Part shown: positions 53,175 through 61,884 of the stretch, piece after piece
How positions within the stretch are numbered: the first letter of the stretch is position 1
Layout: each line of letters begins with the position of its first letter
Assembly (NCBI GenBank): GCA_016490735.1
Contig: JAEMWC010000386.1
Span: 437,501 to 501,500, forward strand
DNA length: 64,000 bases
Source of the DNA: Pachyseris speciosa
Taxonomy: Eukaryota > Cnidaria > Anthozoa > Scleractinia > Pachyseridae
Direction of reading: 5' to 3'
Notes under the pieces: generated by a model
The model's database searches: none
What the model saw: the letters and a program-made list of their open reading frames with translations, nothing else
What the model was told of the DNA's origin: nothing
Position numbers and translations under genes: made by a program

Positions 53175-56100
53175 ATGGGAGTTTTTAATGCTCAAATAAA
53201 TCAAGATAAAACTGGAACTGGTGAAAGAGGCCCCGCAGGTCCAATTGGTCCCAAAGGTGAAAAAGGTGATAGAGGTCCAAGAGGTAATACAGGTGCAATT
53301 GGTCCACAAGGAGCTACTGGAGCTGTTGGTCCCAAAGGTGATGGATTTAGATTAACACAAGATGGTAATTATGACATTGAAAATAAACGTTTGACATATG
53401 TTGGTGATCCAGTAAATCATTATGATTCTGCTAACTTGGGATATGTTAATGATGCTGTTTTATCAATTGAAGGAACACGTGTTAATCCATTCAAATTTCT
53501 TCTTGAAGATACATCAAAAACAACTATTCTTAGAAATGCGAATAATCTGCAATTGGAAGATTTTGACAAAAGCCCTTACTCATTGAATAAAATAGCCTTG
53601 TCTTTTGTTATTCCTACTGCTGGTCTTACAACTGTTCTTCGTTTTGATCTGACACAATTGGAAGTTTCAAAGTACACTTTAGTTGTTGAGTTTTATACTG
53701 ATGGTAGCCCAAATAATGCAACAGTCGATGACGACAATCTGTCATCTAATTTAATTGAAAGAAAGGATTCAATAAAAAGAGCATTTCCAAAGACTCATCT
53801 TGTTGATGGTTATCTCAAAAGAATATTCTTCCTTGAAAAAACAAGTCATGGTTCTACATCAATGGAATTATTGTTGATCTCACCATATTTAACAAATAAT
53901 GCAAAACATCATGTCATAGTTTATGGTGTTTATGGATTTTCTAATATCATTTTATCACATATTCACGACCCAGTGTATGAAATTGAAAACGGCAATGTTG
54001 CTTTTGGTGGTAAAATTGACATGAAAAACAATAAAATCATTAATGTTGGTGAAGGCACATCAGAAAATGACTGTGTGACAAAAAAACAACTTGATTTTAA
54101 ATTGGATAGAGCAACATTCATCATTACTAATGCTCTTCCTGGCATACCCATTTTTGACAGCATTTCGATTGCTTTGATTCCTACTCTCGCAGTTTTAGGT
54201 GTTGATACACAGAATAGAGTTTCAAGTTGGTCGAATCCCGTCAATAACATTAATTTCACACAAACAAATGATTCAAATAAACCTCTTTTATTGAAAGATT
54301 CCGTTTTCAACAGATATTTTCTTCGTTTCGATGGTATTGATGACTATTTAGGTGTTGATTCTTTTGATGTATCCGGAATTGGTGGATCAAGTGGAAATAC
54401 ATGCACTGTGATGCTGGTTGTCAACACGAAAAAAATCAAGAATCAATCCCAATTTCAATGGGGTCGGGGTGAAATTCGCTTTGGTGTTCATCTGCCTTGG
54501 ATTAATGGAGCATGTTATATTGATTTCGGTTCTACATCAAATGGAAGACTTACTGTTTCTTCTTTGACTGATCTGACTGGTAATATTGAAGTCTGGACAA
54601 TACGCGTAAATGGTCAGAATATAGAACTGTTCAGAGGCATTACATCTATGACACCAGTTGGAACAGGATCAATTTCAGCAACATTGACTGGTAGTGCACA
54701 AGAAATGTTAATTGGTTGTCAAGTTAATACAGATGGTTCTCCATTTAATTTTTCTGAAATGGATCTTTATGCCTTTGCTGTTTGGAGTAAATCATTGAAG
54801 GATTCGGAATTGAAAAACATGTTTCGATACATTCAAAATTATTTTTTTGATGAAAATGTAGACTTGTCTCCATATGTCAATAAAGACGGGAGTGTTGCAA
54901 TGACTGATAATCTGAATATGGATGACAATAAAATCATTAATGTTGACGCTCCAACTGGTGACAAAGATGCAGCCAACAAGAAATATGTTGATGATCATGT
55001 CCCAAGTATTGATTTATCTTCGTATCTCAAAAAAGATGGAAGTGTTGCAATGACCGGTGATCTTGTCATGGGTGACAATAAAATAACAAATGTTGGATCT
55101 CCAAACTCTGATAAAGATTCTGCTAATAAAAAGTATGTTGATGACCTTATTTTATCAGCATCTGGTACTCAACGCAACCCATTCGCTTTTCTGTTAAAAG
55201 ACATATCCAAGTCTTCTGTAGTTAGTGGTGCGGAAAACCTTCAAATTGAGAATTTTGACAGATCACCTTATCACATAAACAAGTCGTCATTGTCTTTTTT
55301 CATCAAACGAAGAGGCAACTTTACATCCAAAATTCGTTTTAATGTTTCATCTTTGAGAAACAGTCAGTACACTTTTGTTGTTGAGTTTTACTCACCATCA
55401 GACCCACGCCAAGCTACAATTGAGCTCGATCTTCGCACATTGAACATACGAGATGTGGGACAGTCATTTCAAAAACCTTTTCTCAAAACCCCGTATGTTG
55501 ATGGTTATATGAAGAAGCTTTTCCGAATCGAAAAAACTGGTGGCGGTCAAGCGTCAATTGATGTTTTACTTTCAAGCACAGCTCCTGCGTCTAACACCAA
55601 AACACATATCATTGTTTATGGGGCCTATGGCTATCATACCAATTTGTCTTACTTTCTCCATGACCCAGCTTATGAAATTGAAAACGGCCATGTTGCGTTT
55701 GGCAGTAATGTTGACATGAAACTAAACAAAATCCTCAACCTGCAGGATAACCCCTCAAACCCACAAGACGCTGTTAACAAAAGTTATGTTGATAATAAAA
55801 CAGCTGATTTCCTTAATATAAATACAGGTGGTGTAATTTATGCACCTGTCAGCATGAATAGAAATGATCTATTTGGCATACCAGATAACCCAAGATTCGG
55901 TTATTCAGCTGTTAATAGAAACTATGTGAATGATAATTTTTTGAAACTCGATGGAAGTATTCCAATGGCGGGTGATCTAAACATGGCTGGAAATAAATTG
56001 ACGAATTTAGCGGATGTGGTGAATGAAACTGATGCTGTAAACTTTAGAGTTTTAAATCGAGCTTCACAAACTATCAGAGCAAACACTTTATTATTGAATG

Positions 56101-57452
56101 GAACAAATGCGATGGCAGCAGATATGAAACTTGGAGGGCATAAAATCATTAACTTAAAAGAAGGAACAAATAAAACCGATGCCGTAAATTTAGATCAATT
56201 AGAAAAAAGTCATATTTCATCTGCTTCTCATCCAAAGAATGCTTTCAAATATTTGATGAATGATATCGATGAAGTCAGTACTGAATATGGCTTGAAAGTC
56301 AATGGATATGTCAATTTACCTCGTTCACCACATTTAATTTCAAAAAAGGTCATTGATATAGACTTGAATAAAGAAGCTAATCATATTTACAGAGCTAGAA
56401 TTGGATTCAATATGTACACAATAAAAGATGGAAAATACACTTTCATTCTTGAATGGCTATTTCCTGATTATGAAGGAATGAGTCTTAGTAGTGTAACATT
56501 CAGTGCAACTGGTGGAATTACAATTCATAAAACTGTAGGTAGAAAATTTGATAACAGAAATGAAGATCATTCGAGATATTTATTATGGATTGAAAAACCA
56601 TCAGCAAGTTCACCACCTGAATATTTATATTGTACGATTCATATTAATGCTAACCCAACTTATCCAAATAAGTACAAAGTTCATTGTGTTGCATATGGTA
56701 TTGATTTTGAAGCTGTAGACGTTCCATCAAGTGTTTACGACTTCGCAGAAGCTTATAAAATTGTGAATGAAACAATACAATTACAAACTGATTTAGATTT
56801 GAATGGACATGCTTTGATTAATAATTCATCAAACTTATTCGACGGTCAAAATGGTGAATTGACAATGCTGAATAATATTAATATGAACACTTATCTGATA
56901 AAAGAGGCTAAACTTGGTGGTGATTTAAATCTGAATGGGTATAGAATTCATAATAATAGTTTGAATCTATTTCGTTCAAGCGTTACAGGTGTAATTATGG
57001 AAACAGCTTTAGATCTCGGAGGATTTGCTCTCTATCAGCTAAAATTAGGAGGCGATCTAGATTTGAATGGGAATGGAATAATCGGTCAAATACAATATTT
57101 AAATTGCTCTGTCAAAGCCAAACAAGGACATAATAAGAATGCTTTAAAGCCTGTATTGATAAATGGCTCTGATTTTTTAGTCATTCATAACAATAACTTT
57201 CGTATCAAGAAAATGTATGTATTACAAGGAACAAAACCCGGAATATTCTACTTCAAGACAAAAGCTGAAGGTGGTAGGCCTTTGCCATTACCAGCAACTA
57301 TTTATGAACACAGACATAATACTATGAGTAGAAACATCACAACGGTCAATATCAACAAATCATTATCGAGAGGCTATTTAATCATTGATTATTCACATCC
57401 TAATACAGGTGCATTTGATACAACATTCACACTTGAAGTGGTCATGAATTAA
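53175..57452 (+). CDS. Giant collagen-like/lectin fibre protein
   Basis: 1425 aa, intact. After MGVFNAQINQ come 14 Gly-X-Y triplets (16-57, e.g. GPAGPIGPKGEKGDRGPRG), which would form a trimeric collagen stalk. Repeats of the tail-fibre type follow (GDLxMxxxKIxNVxxPxxxxDAxNKxYVDD near 590-650 and again at 950-1030). Three related beta modules of about 150 aa begin NPFKFLL, NPFAFLL and NAFKYLM. A LamG/ConA-like lectin domain sits near 316-560 (FLRFDGIDDYLGV, FAVWSKSLKDSELKNMFRYI). Such proteins usually form the receptor-binding spike. ATCTAA lies 12 nt before the ATG. Codon use is AT-rich like the neighbours. Confidence 0.75.
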   Translation: MGVFNAQINQDKTGTGERGPAGPIGPKGEKGDRGPRGNTGAIGPQGATGAVGPKGDGFRLTQDGNYDIENKRLTYVGDPVNHYDSANLGYVNDAVLSIEGTRVNPFKFLLEDTSKTTILRNANNLQLEDFDKSPYSLNKIALSFVIPTAGLTTVLRFDLTQLEVSKYTLVVEFYTDGSPNNATVDDDNLSSNLIERKDSIKRAFPKTHLVDGYLKRIFFLEKTSHGSTSMELLLISPYLTNNAKHHVIVYGVYGFSNIILSHIHDPVYEIENGNVAFGGKIDMKNNKIINVGEGTSENDCVTKKQLDFKLDRATFIITNALPGIPIFDSISIALIPTLAVLGVDTQNRVSSWSNPVNNINFTQTNDSNKPLLLKDSVFNRYFLRFDGIDDYLGVDSFDVSGIGGSSGNTCTVMLVVNTKKIKNQSQFQWGRGEIRFGVHLPWINGACYIDFGSTSNGRLTVSSLTDLTGNIEVWTIRVNGQNIELFRGITSMTPVGTGSISATLTGSAQEMLIGCQVNTDGSPFNFSEMDLYAFAVWSKSLKDSELKNMFRYIQNYFFDENVDLSPYVNKDGSVAMTDNLNMDDNKIINVDAPTGDKDAANKKYVDDHVPSIDLSSYLKKDGSVAMTGDLVMGDNKITNVGSPNSDKDSANKKYVDDLILSASGTQRNPFAFLLKDISKSSVVSGAENLQIENFDRSPYHINKSSLSFFIKRRGNFTSKIRFNVSSLRNSQYTFVVEFYSPSDPRQATIELDLRTLNIRDVGQSFQKPFLKTPYVDGYMKKLFRIEKTGGGQASIDVLLSSTAPASNTKTHIIVYGAYGYHTNLSYFLHDPAYEIENGHVAFGSNVDMKLNKILNLQDNPSNPQDAVNKSYVDNKTADFLNINTGGVIYAPVSMNRNDLFGIPDNPRFGYSAVNRNYVNDNFLKLDGSIPMAGDLNMAGNKLTNLADVVNETDAVNFRVLNRASQTIRANTLLLNGTNAMAADMKLGGHKIINLKEGTNKTDAVNLDQLEKSHISSASHPKNAFKYLMNDIDEVSTEYGLKVNGYVNLPRSPHLISKKVIDIDLNKEANHIYRARIGFNMYTIKDGKYTFILEWLFPDYEGMSLSSVTFSATGGITIHKTVGRKFDNRNEDHSRYLLWIEKPSASSPPEYLYCTIHINANPTYPNKYKVHCVAYGIDFEAVDVPSSVYDFAEAYKIVNETIQLQTDLDLNGHALINNSSNLFDGQNGELTMLNNINMNTYLIKEAKLGGDLNLNGYRIHNNSLNLFRSSVTGVIMETALDLGGFALYQLKLGGDLDLNGNGIIGQIQYLNCSVKAKQGHNKNALKPVLINGSDFLVIHNNNFRIKKMYVLQGTKPGIFYFKTKAEGGRPLPLPATIYEHRHNTMSRNITTVNINKSLSRGYLIIDYSHPNTGAFDTTFTLEVVMN

Positions 57453-57469
57453 TCTAAATTAATATTATA

Positions 57470-57739
57470 ATGGGTGTATTCAATCATTCACTAAATCAAA
57501 ACAATAAAGGTGATAAAGGTGATAAAGGTGATGGATTTACATTAACACAAGATGGGCATTTTGATATTGGAGGAAATAAAATAACAAATGTTAATGAAGG
57601 AACATCGGATGATGATTGTGTAACAAAAAAACAACTGGATTTGAAGTTATATAGAGCAGCTTTTATTATTTCCAACTCTCTGTCTGATGATGAATTAAAA
57701 AATATGTTCCGTTTCCTTGAAGATTATTTCGATCTTTGA
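57470..57739 (+). CDS. Mini-fibre: internally deleted copy of the fibre gene
   Basis: 89 aa. Starts MGVFNHSLNQ, has three collagen-like triplets (GDKGDKGDG) and the FTLTQDG block. CVTKKQLDLKLYRAAFIISN matches the fibre near 298-318, and it ends with the lectin-domain tail (SDDELKNMFRFLEDYF), so the intervening ~230 residues are gone. ATCTAA 12 nt before the ATG is kept, so it may be expressed. Could compete in trimers with the full fibre or be a relic. Confidence 0.7.
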   Translation: MGVFNHSLNQNNKGDKGDKGDGFTLTQDGHFDIGGNKITNVNEGTSDDDCVTKKQLDLKLYRAAFIISNSLSDDELKNMFRFLEDYFDL

Positions 57740-57757
57740 ATTATGTAATCAATTATT

Positions 57758-58177
57758 ATGAAGCAGATTATAAGATTTGTACGATGGTTCATTCGGGATG
57801 CTGAACGGAAAAACCCTGGTGTTGATAAGAGGATTTTGAAATCAGCTTTGGTTTACCAGTTTCTATATCACAAACATTTCAACAAATATATTGAAGTGAG
57901 AGATATTATCCAGGAGCACATAGGCATTGGGTTGATTGGTTACGGTGATGGCCGCTTGACACATTTGTTGGAGCATACTCTTGGATGGATTGACGTGTTA
58001 CAAACACATGCAATATTACACGATGCTTTCGGCAGATTCTATGTCAAACATGGTCTTGATAGAGGATATTCTTATGCTATACCGTCTTTCTTGACGACTA
58101 AAATTAGTAAGTTATCACCTCTAAGTGGGCAATTGTCTGGTTTGTTGTACTGTATGTTGAATAGAATCATTATATAA
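57758..58177 (+). CDS. Unknown Polinton protein
   Basis: 139 aa, intact. Basic N-terminus (MKQIIRFVRWFIRDAERK), then an apparently helical globular region with LLEHTLGWIDVLQTHAILH and a hydrophobic C-terminus (LSGLLYCMLNRIII). No family recognised. Follows the mini-fibre by 18 bp and precedes the next gene by 9 bp, so it belongs to the rightward fibre cluster. No ATCTAA motif before its ATG; it may be co-transcribed. Confidence 0.5.
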   Translation: MKQIIRFVRWFIRDAERKNPGVDKRILKSALVYQFLYHKHFNKYIEVRDIIQEHIGIGLIGYGDGRLTHLLEHTLGWIDVLQTHAILHDAFGRFYVKHGLDRGYSYAIPSFLTTKISKLSPLSGQLSGLLYCMLNRIII

Positions 58178-58186
58178 GCATATTGT

Positions 58187-58672
58187 ATGAAAGAGCGAAA
58201 AAGCATATTCAGCTGGAATCATATTTCAGATGAATTAACAGAAGATCAGGTAAATGAATTAAAATCCTATTACCAAACATATCACAGAAAGTGTTGGGCT
58301 CATAAACAGGCGGTTAAACGGTTCAAAAAATGGAAATTAGCTGGTAATTCAGCGTCTATTATATTTGCAACAGGTGGTCTTGCTGCAAGCGTGGCAACTG
58401 GTGGTATTAGTTTGGTAGCCATCAGTACAGTATCACTTTTGATACAAGGGTGGATGAAGCATAAAAACCTAGATTTGAAAATCCAAAATTGCACATATGC
58501 TTATCAAAGCTATCAACATCTACTCAATTCAATAAAAGACAAGTTGAGAAGTGGTGATTTTGATGCTTCAAGTATACAAATCTCAATGAAGAATATCGAT
58601 GATTATGTGACTGATAATAGTCCAATTATTGATAAGTACCTACTGAAATATGATGAAAAATTCACTGCTTGA
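58187..58672 (+). CDS. Two-helix membrane protein, unknown
   Basis: 161 aa. A central hydrophobic hairpin (about 53-87: SIIFATGGLAASVATGG, ISLVAISTVSLLIQGW) with glycine-rich small-residue turns lies between charged helical regions. This topology is seen in pore-forming or holin-like and SLATT-like proteins, but no family can be named. Its 3' end overlaps the convergent VLTF3-like gene by 11 bp. Confidence 0.5.
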   Translation: MKERKSIFSWNHISDELTEDQVNELKSYYQTYHRKCWAHKQAVKRFKKWKLAGNSASIIFATGGLAASVATGGISLVAISTVSLLIQGWMKHKNLDLKIQNCTYAYQSYQHLLNSIKDKLRSGDFDASSIQISMKNIDDYVTDNSPIIDKYLLKYDEKFTA

Positions 58673-59297
58673 TAATACGAATAATCTTATCAAATATTAA
58701 CAATAGAATCTCAACCCAATATTGATTATAAAATTTCAGTGTTTTCTTTGAGTTGGTTAATATGATATACTCATAAGGCAGATCCATCATCATGAACAAT
58801 TGTTTCAGAATGAATTTGGTTTTTATCATTCTTTTACGATTCTTATTCACCGAAGGGATGATAGTGTCTATCTCCTTGAATATTCTTAATATTTTACCCT
58901 TATCTTTTACTGAAATTTGAAATCTATTCTTGCAACATATACCATTTATCACATTTTCAATATGGTACTTCCGATGATATATAGATTTCCGCTTTATTTT
59001 ATACATATTATTATGAAAGTCAACGTACTCCTTACAATAATCATAACCATAGACTGAACCACAATTTGTACAAACATTTTCACCATTGTCATTAATCATT
59101 TTCTGATTATCACAACATGGTTCATTTTTGACACTATGTTCTGCTATCTTCTGATCACATAAAGGACATATTAGATATTTTTCTACTTCAACAAAATATT
59201 CGTGAATATCTGGATTACAAAAATCATTTACCATCTGGCTACCTGACCTGATTTGAGAGGGCTTTTCCAAGGCCCGGAGATTTCTTTCTTTCGTCAT
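58662..59297 (-). CDS. VLTF3-like late transcription factor
   Basis: 211 aa. Zinc-ribbon cysteines ICPLCDQK and VCTNCGSVYGYDY near 43-90, followed by KRKSIYHRKYHIENVI, an MIKTKFILKQLFMMM helix region and YEYIILTNSKKTLKFYNQYW. This order matches the poxvirus VLTF3-like family found in Polintons and large DNA viruses, where the protein activates late genes. The first 24 residues are encoded by the right TIR and are the same as those of polB. Start at 59297 mirrors the polB start. Confidence 0.65.
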   Translation of the reverse strand: MTKERNLRALEKPSQIRSGSQMVNDFCNPDIHEYFVEVEKYLICPLCDQKIAEHSVKNEPCCDNQKMINDNGENVCTNCGSVYGYDYCKEYVDFHNNMYKIKRKSIYHRKYHIENVINGICCKNRFQISVKDKGKILRIFKEIDTIIPSVNKNRKRMIKTKFILKQLFMMMDLPYEYIILTNSKKTLKFYNQYWVEILLLIFDKIIRIIKQ

Positions 59298-59712
59298 TCT
59301 CCATTTGACTTATAGCGATATGTCTTTAAGTGTTTTTTATATCATAAAGTACTTAAATAGTTGACCTTGACCTTGGAAAATGGGAAAATGCCGTTCTACC
59401 TGAATACTACTCATATATACTAATTATCGCTTAGAATGTTGAAATTAGCTGTTTCTCGACGAATACTACTCAAATATGCTCATTCCGCTTAGAATATTGA
59501 AATCAGCCGTTTCTCGACGAATACTACTCAATTCTTTCATTCATCATCCTGATGCCTAAAATATTGAAGTATTCTGGGAGAAAACGCTAATTTTAGATTT
59601 GGAAAATTTGACCTTGACCTTGGGAAAAATGCGCTGTTAAATTTTACGGCGCAAAATTGGAAAATGCGCTGCTGTGGAAAAATGCGCTAGGACCCCCAAG
59701 TACTATACTACT
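59225..59712 (-). repeat. Polinton right TIR
   Basis: Inverted copy of 40299-40786. It holds the same TATA-like box and supplies the start codon and first 24 codons of the VLTF3-like gene. Confidence 0.95.
59334..59341 (-). promoter_or_regulatory. TATA-like box of the right TIR promoter
   Basis: Mirror copy of 40670-40677, the same distance from the start codon at 59297. Confidence 0.5.
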
Positions 59713-59718
59713 CAGGCC
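59713..59718. repeat. Polinton target-site duplication, right
   Basis: CAGGCC, exact partner of 40293-40298. Confidence 0.95.
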
Positions 59719-60266
59719 ATAGAACCCTTCCATTTCCTATTTCCAAGCCACCCAGTACTACCAGGAAAATATGACGTCGATTGAACTTTTCACCAGTCAA
59801 AACTAGCCCAAATTGCCTTGGTAGGCCCTGGAATCCTTCCACAAAGTTAGCAGAGAGACAGCTTCGGCCATCCACCGCCATATTGGCTACGAAGCAGATT
59901 TAGCGTCTCACTCAGCAAGAAACCGTCTCTCACCTCTGGCTTCTTTCAAAGGCTTGCCTTTACCCACATTCCAGCTTAAGGATGCCAGCCTGGGGGCCTT
60001 TGTGGAGGAAAATGGCTCGAAAAAACCTCAAAGCGGCAAATTTACCACAATCAAGCTTGTTGACTCGGTAACCGAACAACAGCCGCTAATGTGCGTGACG
60101 TCCGCCGCTAATGTGCGTGACGTCACACCTTTAGAGTGAGCCCACAGTGACACAAGCCCGCTGTTATTTCCATCGCAACTTCTTAAATGGAGAAGATTAG
60201 TCCTCCAGACTAATTATCACTAAAAATTTACTAAAAAAAGAATGCAATAAATTGGTAGTCAAAGGG
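59719..60266. other. Right half of the piggyBac-like MITE
   Basis: Non-coding; ends in the inverted repeat TAGTCAAAGGG and TTAA. The small open frame 59954-60139 has a short internal repeat (AATGTGCGTGACGTC twice) but no coding features. Confidence 0.55.
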
Positions 60267-61119
60267 TTAAGCGGTCAACGAGGCAGACCGCGTTACCGTA
60301 TTACAGAGAAACAGCTTCAGTTTTTGATTGATCGTCAATTCACACTCTGGGAAAAGGAAAAAGGAAAAAGGAACTTGCCCAGAAACTCTGCATTACAACG
60401 CAAGAGTACACATCGCGCCAGATGATGAATTTAAAAGGGACATTACGGATACCATGATAAGAAAGAATGCTGAGCAAAAATATGTCGACGCTCGCATTGA
60501 GTTTCACTATCGCGAGTAGAGCGGAACAAATTCAAACTCATCAGGATCAAACAGCTAGAATCTAGAAATAACATTGATGTAAAACAACCTAGAAATAAGG
60601 CACACTCTACGGTCTCAGGACCAAATGTCGATCATCGAACATGCTGAGGTATACAAGGGCGAGAGATTTGAAAAGGAGATCCAATTCACGCATTTCAGCT
60701 GGTATTTTAACTCCTGCCACCCTCCGGGCGTCAGAAAAAATATCTAAGGCGGTTCTTAGAACCGAACTCTTCAAAAGAAAAATTTGAAGGAAACTGTCCT
60801 CTATTTAAACAAAACAGATTTTGGATCGGTTATCCAGATAACCTTGTGAACATGACCCTGTCGGGAGTTAATTATAGTGAAAGAATGTCGGCTCTACAAA
60901 ATAAACAAAAAAACACGCAAACTAATTTTGACGTTTGTTACAGAATATCGCCCATCAGTGCCTTTAGAATCTCAAACAGATTCTAATGAACAAATGGCAC
61001 CTAATACAAAACCAGCCCTTGCTAAGAAAAATCTTTTAAAATACTCCCCCGATCTCATACAGAAAAGGGGGGTCTATGTGTGCCTCGTTAGAGCTAAACT
61101 TTGAAAGTCTTTGAATTTC
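60267..61119. other. Old coding fragment and gene-free sequence
   Basis: Right after the TTAA, about 60271-60350 reads as GQRGRPRYRITEKQLQFL, resembling a helix-turn-helix linker before integrase-like domains; its 5' part lies at about 39780-39827 on the other side of the MITE. Broken by a short purine-rich repeat near 60350. Nothing else recognised. Confidence 0.4.
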
Positions 61120-61461
61120 CTATCGTGTTTCGCCTGTATACACCTTAAGCAGCCTATAAGAATTCTTCCCTACAGACGAAGATGGTCCGGGAACGGATCT
61201 AGCTGGGTATACAGTCGAAAACAACGACCTTAAGTTTTGAATTATTCTTTGAGCGCGTGGTTCTGCCTGGAAACTGAACTGAAAAACTTCTGTTTCACTT
61301 GCATGACGGCGGGCTGATGTCTCATTGCCATTCATTGTGGAATTGGTCGTTGTGTTGCTCCGATCCTCAATAATTTCTTTAACCTCCTCTAACAAGGAGA
61401 TACATTGGGCTAAAAGCCCTCCCCCGCAGGTAGTTTCCTCTCGAGCGGCCATTTCAAACAA
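61120..61461 (-). CDS. Uncharacterised ORF, possible first exon
   Basis: 113 codons; the likelier start is the second ATG (MAAREETTCGGG). It has a short acidic helix (SISLLEEVKEIIED-like), a serine/asparagine-rich linker and RIIQNLRSLFSTVYPARSVP. Codon composition is more balanced than in the flanking repeats. No family named; could be the first part of a transposon-derived gene. Confidence 0.3.
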   Translation of the reverse strand: MFEMAAREETTCGGGLLAQCISLLEEVKEIIEDRSNTTTNSTMNGNETSARRHASETEVFQFSFQAEPRAQRIIQNLRSLFSTVYPARSVPGPSSSVGKNSYRLLKVYTGETR

Positions 61462-61559
61462 GGAATTAATTTTCTATACGCGGTGACTTAGGCATCGCAT
61501 GTATGTTCATAAATTACAATGTAGAACTAGTTCTTCTCCAGGTTCTGCTCGGTTCCCTA

Positions 61560-61760
61560 TTTGAGCCATACCCCCATCAGAATAGAAATTGAAGCAACAG
61601 AACAGAAATTGGATCGGTTGTTAATTGTTTCGTAATTTCTGTTCTGTTGCTCCAATTTCTGTTTTAGTTTCTTTATTTCACTTCTCATGTTTTAATTTCT
61701 GTTCTGTTCCTTCAATTTCTTTTGTGGTGTCTCAATTTCTGTTCCAACTCTTTAGAAAAG
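61560..61760. repeat. TTTCTGTTCTGTTGCTCCAA minisatellite-like stretch
   Basis: Several imperfect copies of AATTTCTGTTCTGTT in both orientations. A single copy occurs at 114-140 in the left segmental repeat, so the block expanded here or shrank there. Confidence 0.7.
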
Positions 61761-61884
61761 AATTTGATTGCCAGTATTAAAGAAAAATTGGAGATTCTGC
61801 ATAACAGAATTGGAAACATAATTTAGGCGGAAATCACCCCTCATAGATATCGGGCACGCATTTGTTCACGGCAACAATGGCAAA

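Larger units (their letters stand above)
40299..59712. mobile_element. Maverick/Polinton, complete with TIRs and 6-bp TSD
   Basis: 19,414 bp starting AGTAGTATAGTACTTGGGGG. TIRs 40299-40786 and 59225-59712, 488 bp each and identical as far as I can read. The 6-bp target duplication CAGGCC is at 40293-40298 and 59713-59718, the standard length for Polintons. The gene set is the Polinton/adintovirus-like core: polB, retroviral-type integrase, packaging ATPase, adenain-like protease, major capsid and penton-like proteins, plus accessory genes. Identical TIRs suggest recent insertion or TIR correction, yet several genes carry single-base frame breaks. Confidence 0.95.
39832..60266. mobile_element. 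piggyBac-like MITE, split by the Polinton
   Basis: Ends CCCTTTGACTCCCAA and its near-perfect inverted partner (CCCTTTGACTACCAA on the other strand), each flanked by TTAA (39828-39831, 60267-60270), the hallmark target of piggyBac elements. Without the Polinton it is about 1.0 kb (39832-40298 plus 59719-60266) and has no transposase. Confidence 0.7.

Noticed and set aside
53963..56149. Minus-strand ORFs within the fibre gene
   Set aside because: Shadow frames of repetitive coding sequence.
60001..60139. Repeat AATGTGCGTGACGTC as a regulatory CRE-like pair
   Set aside because: Two copies of TGACGTC in a MITE; too little to claim regulation.
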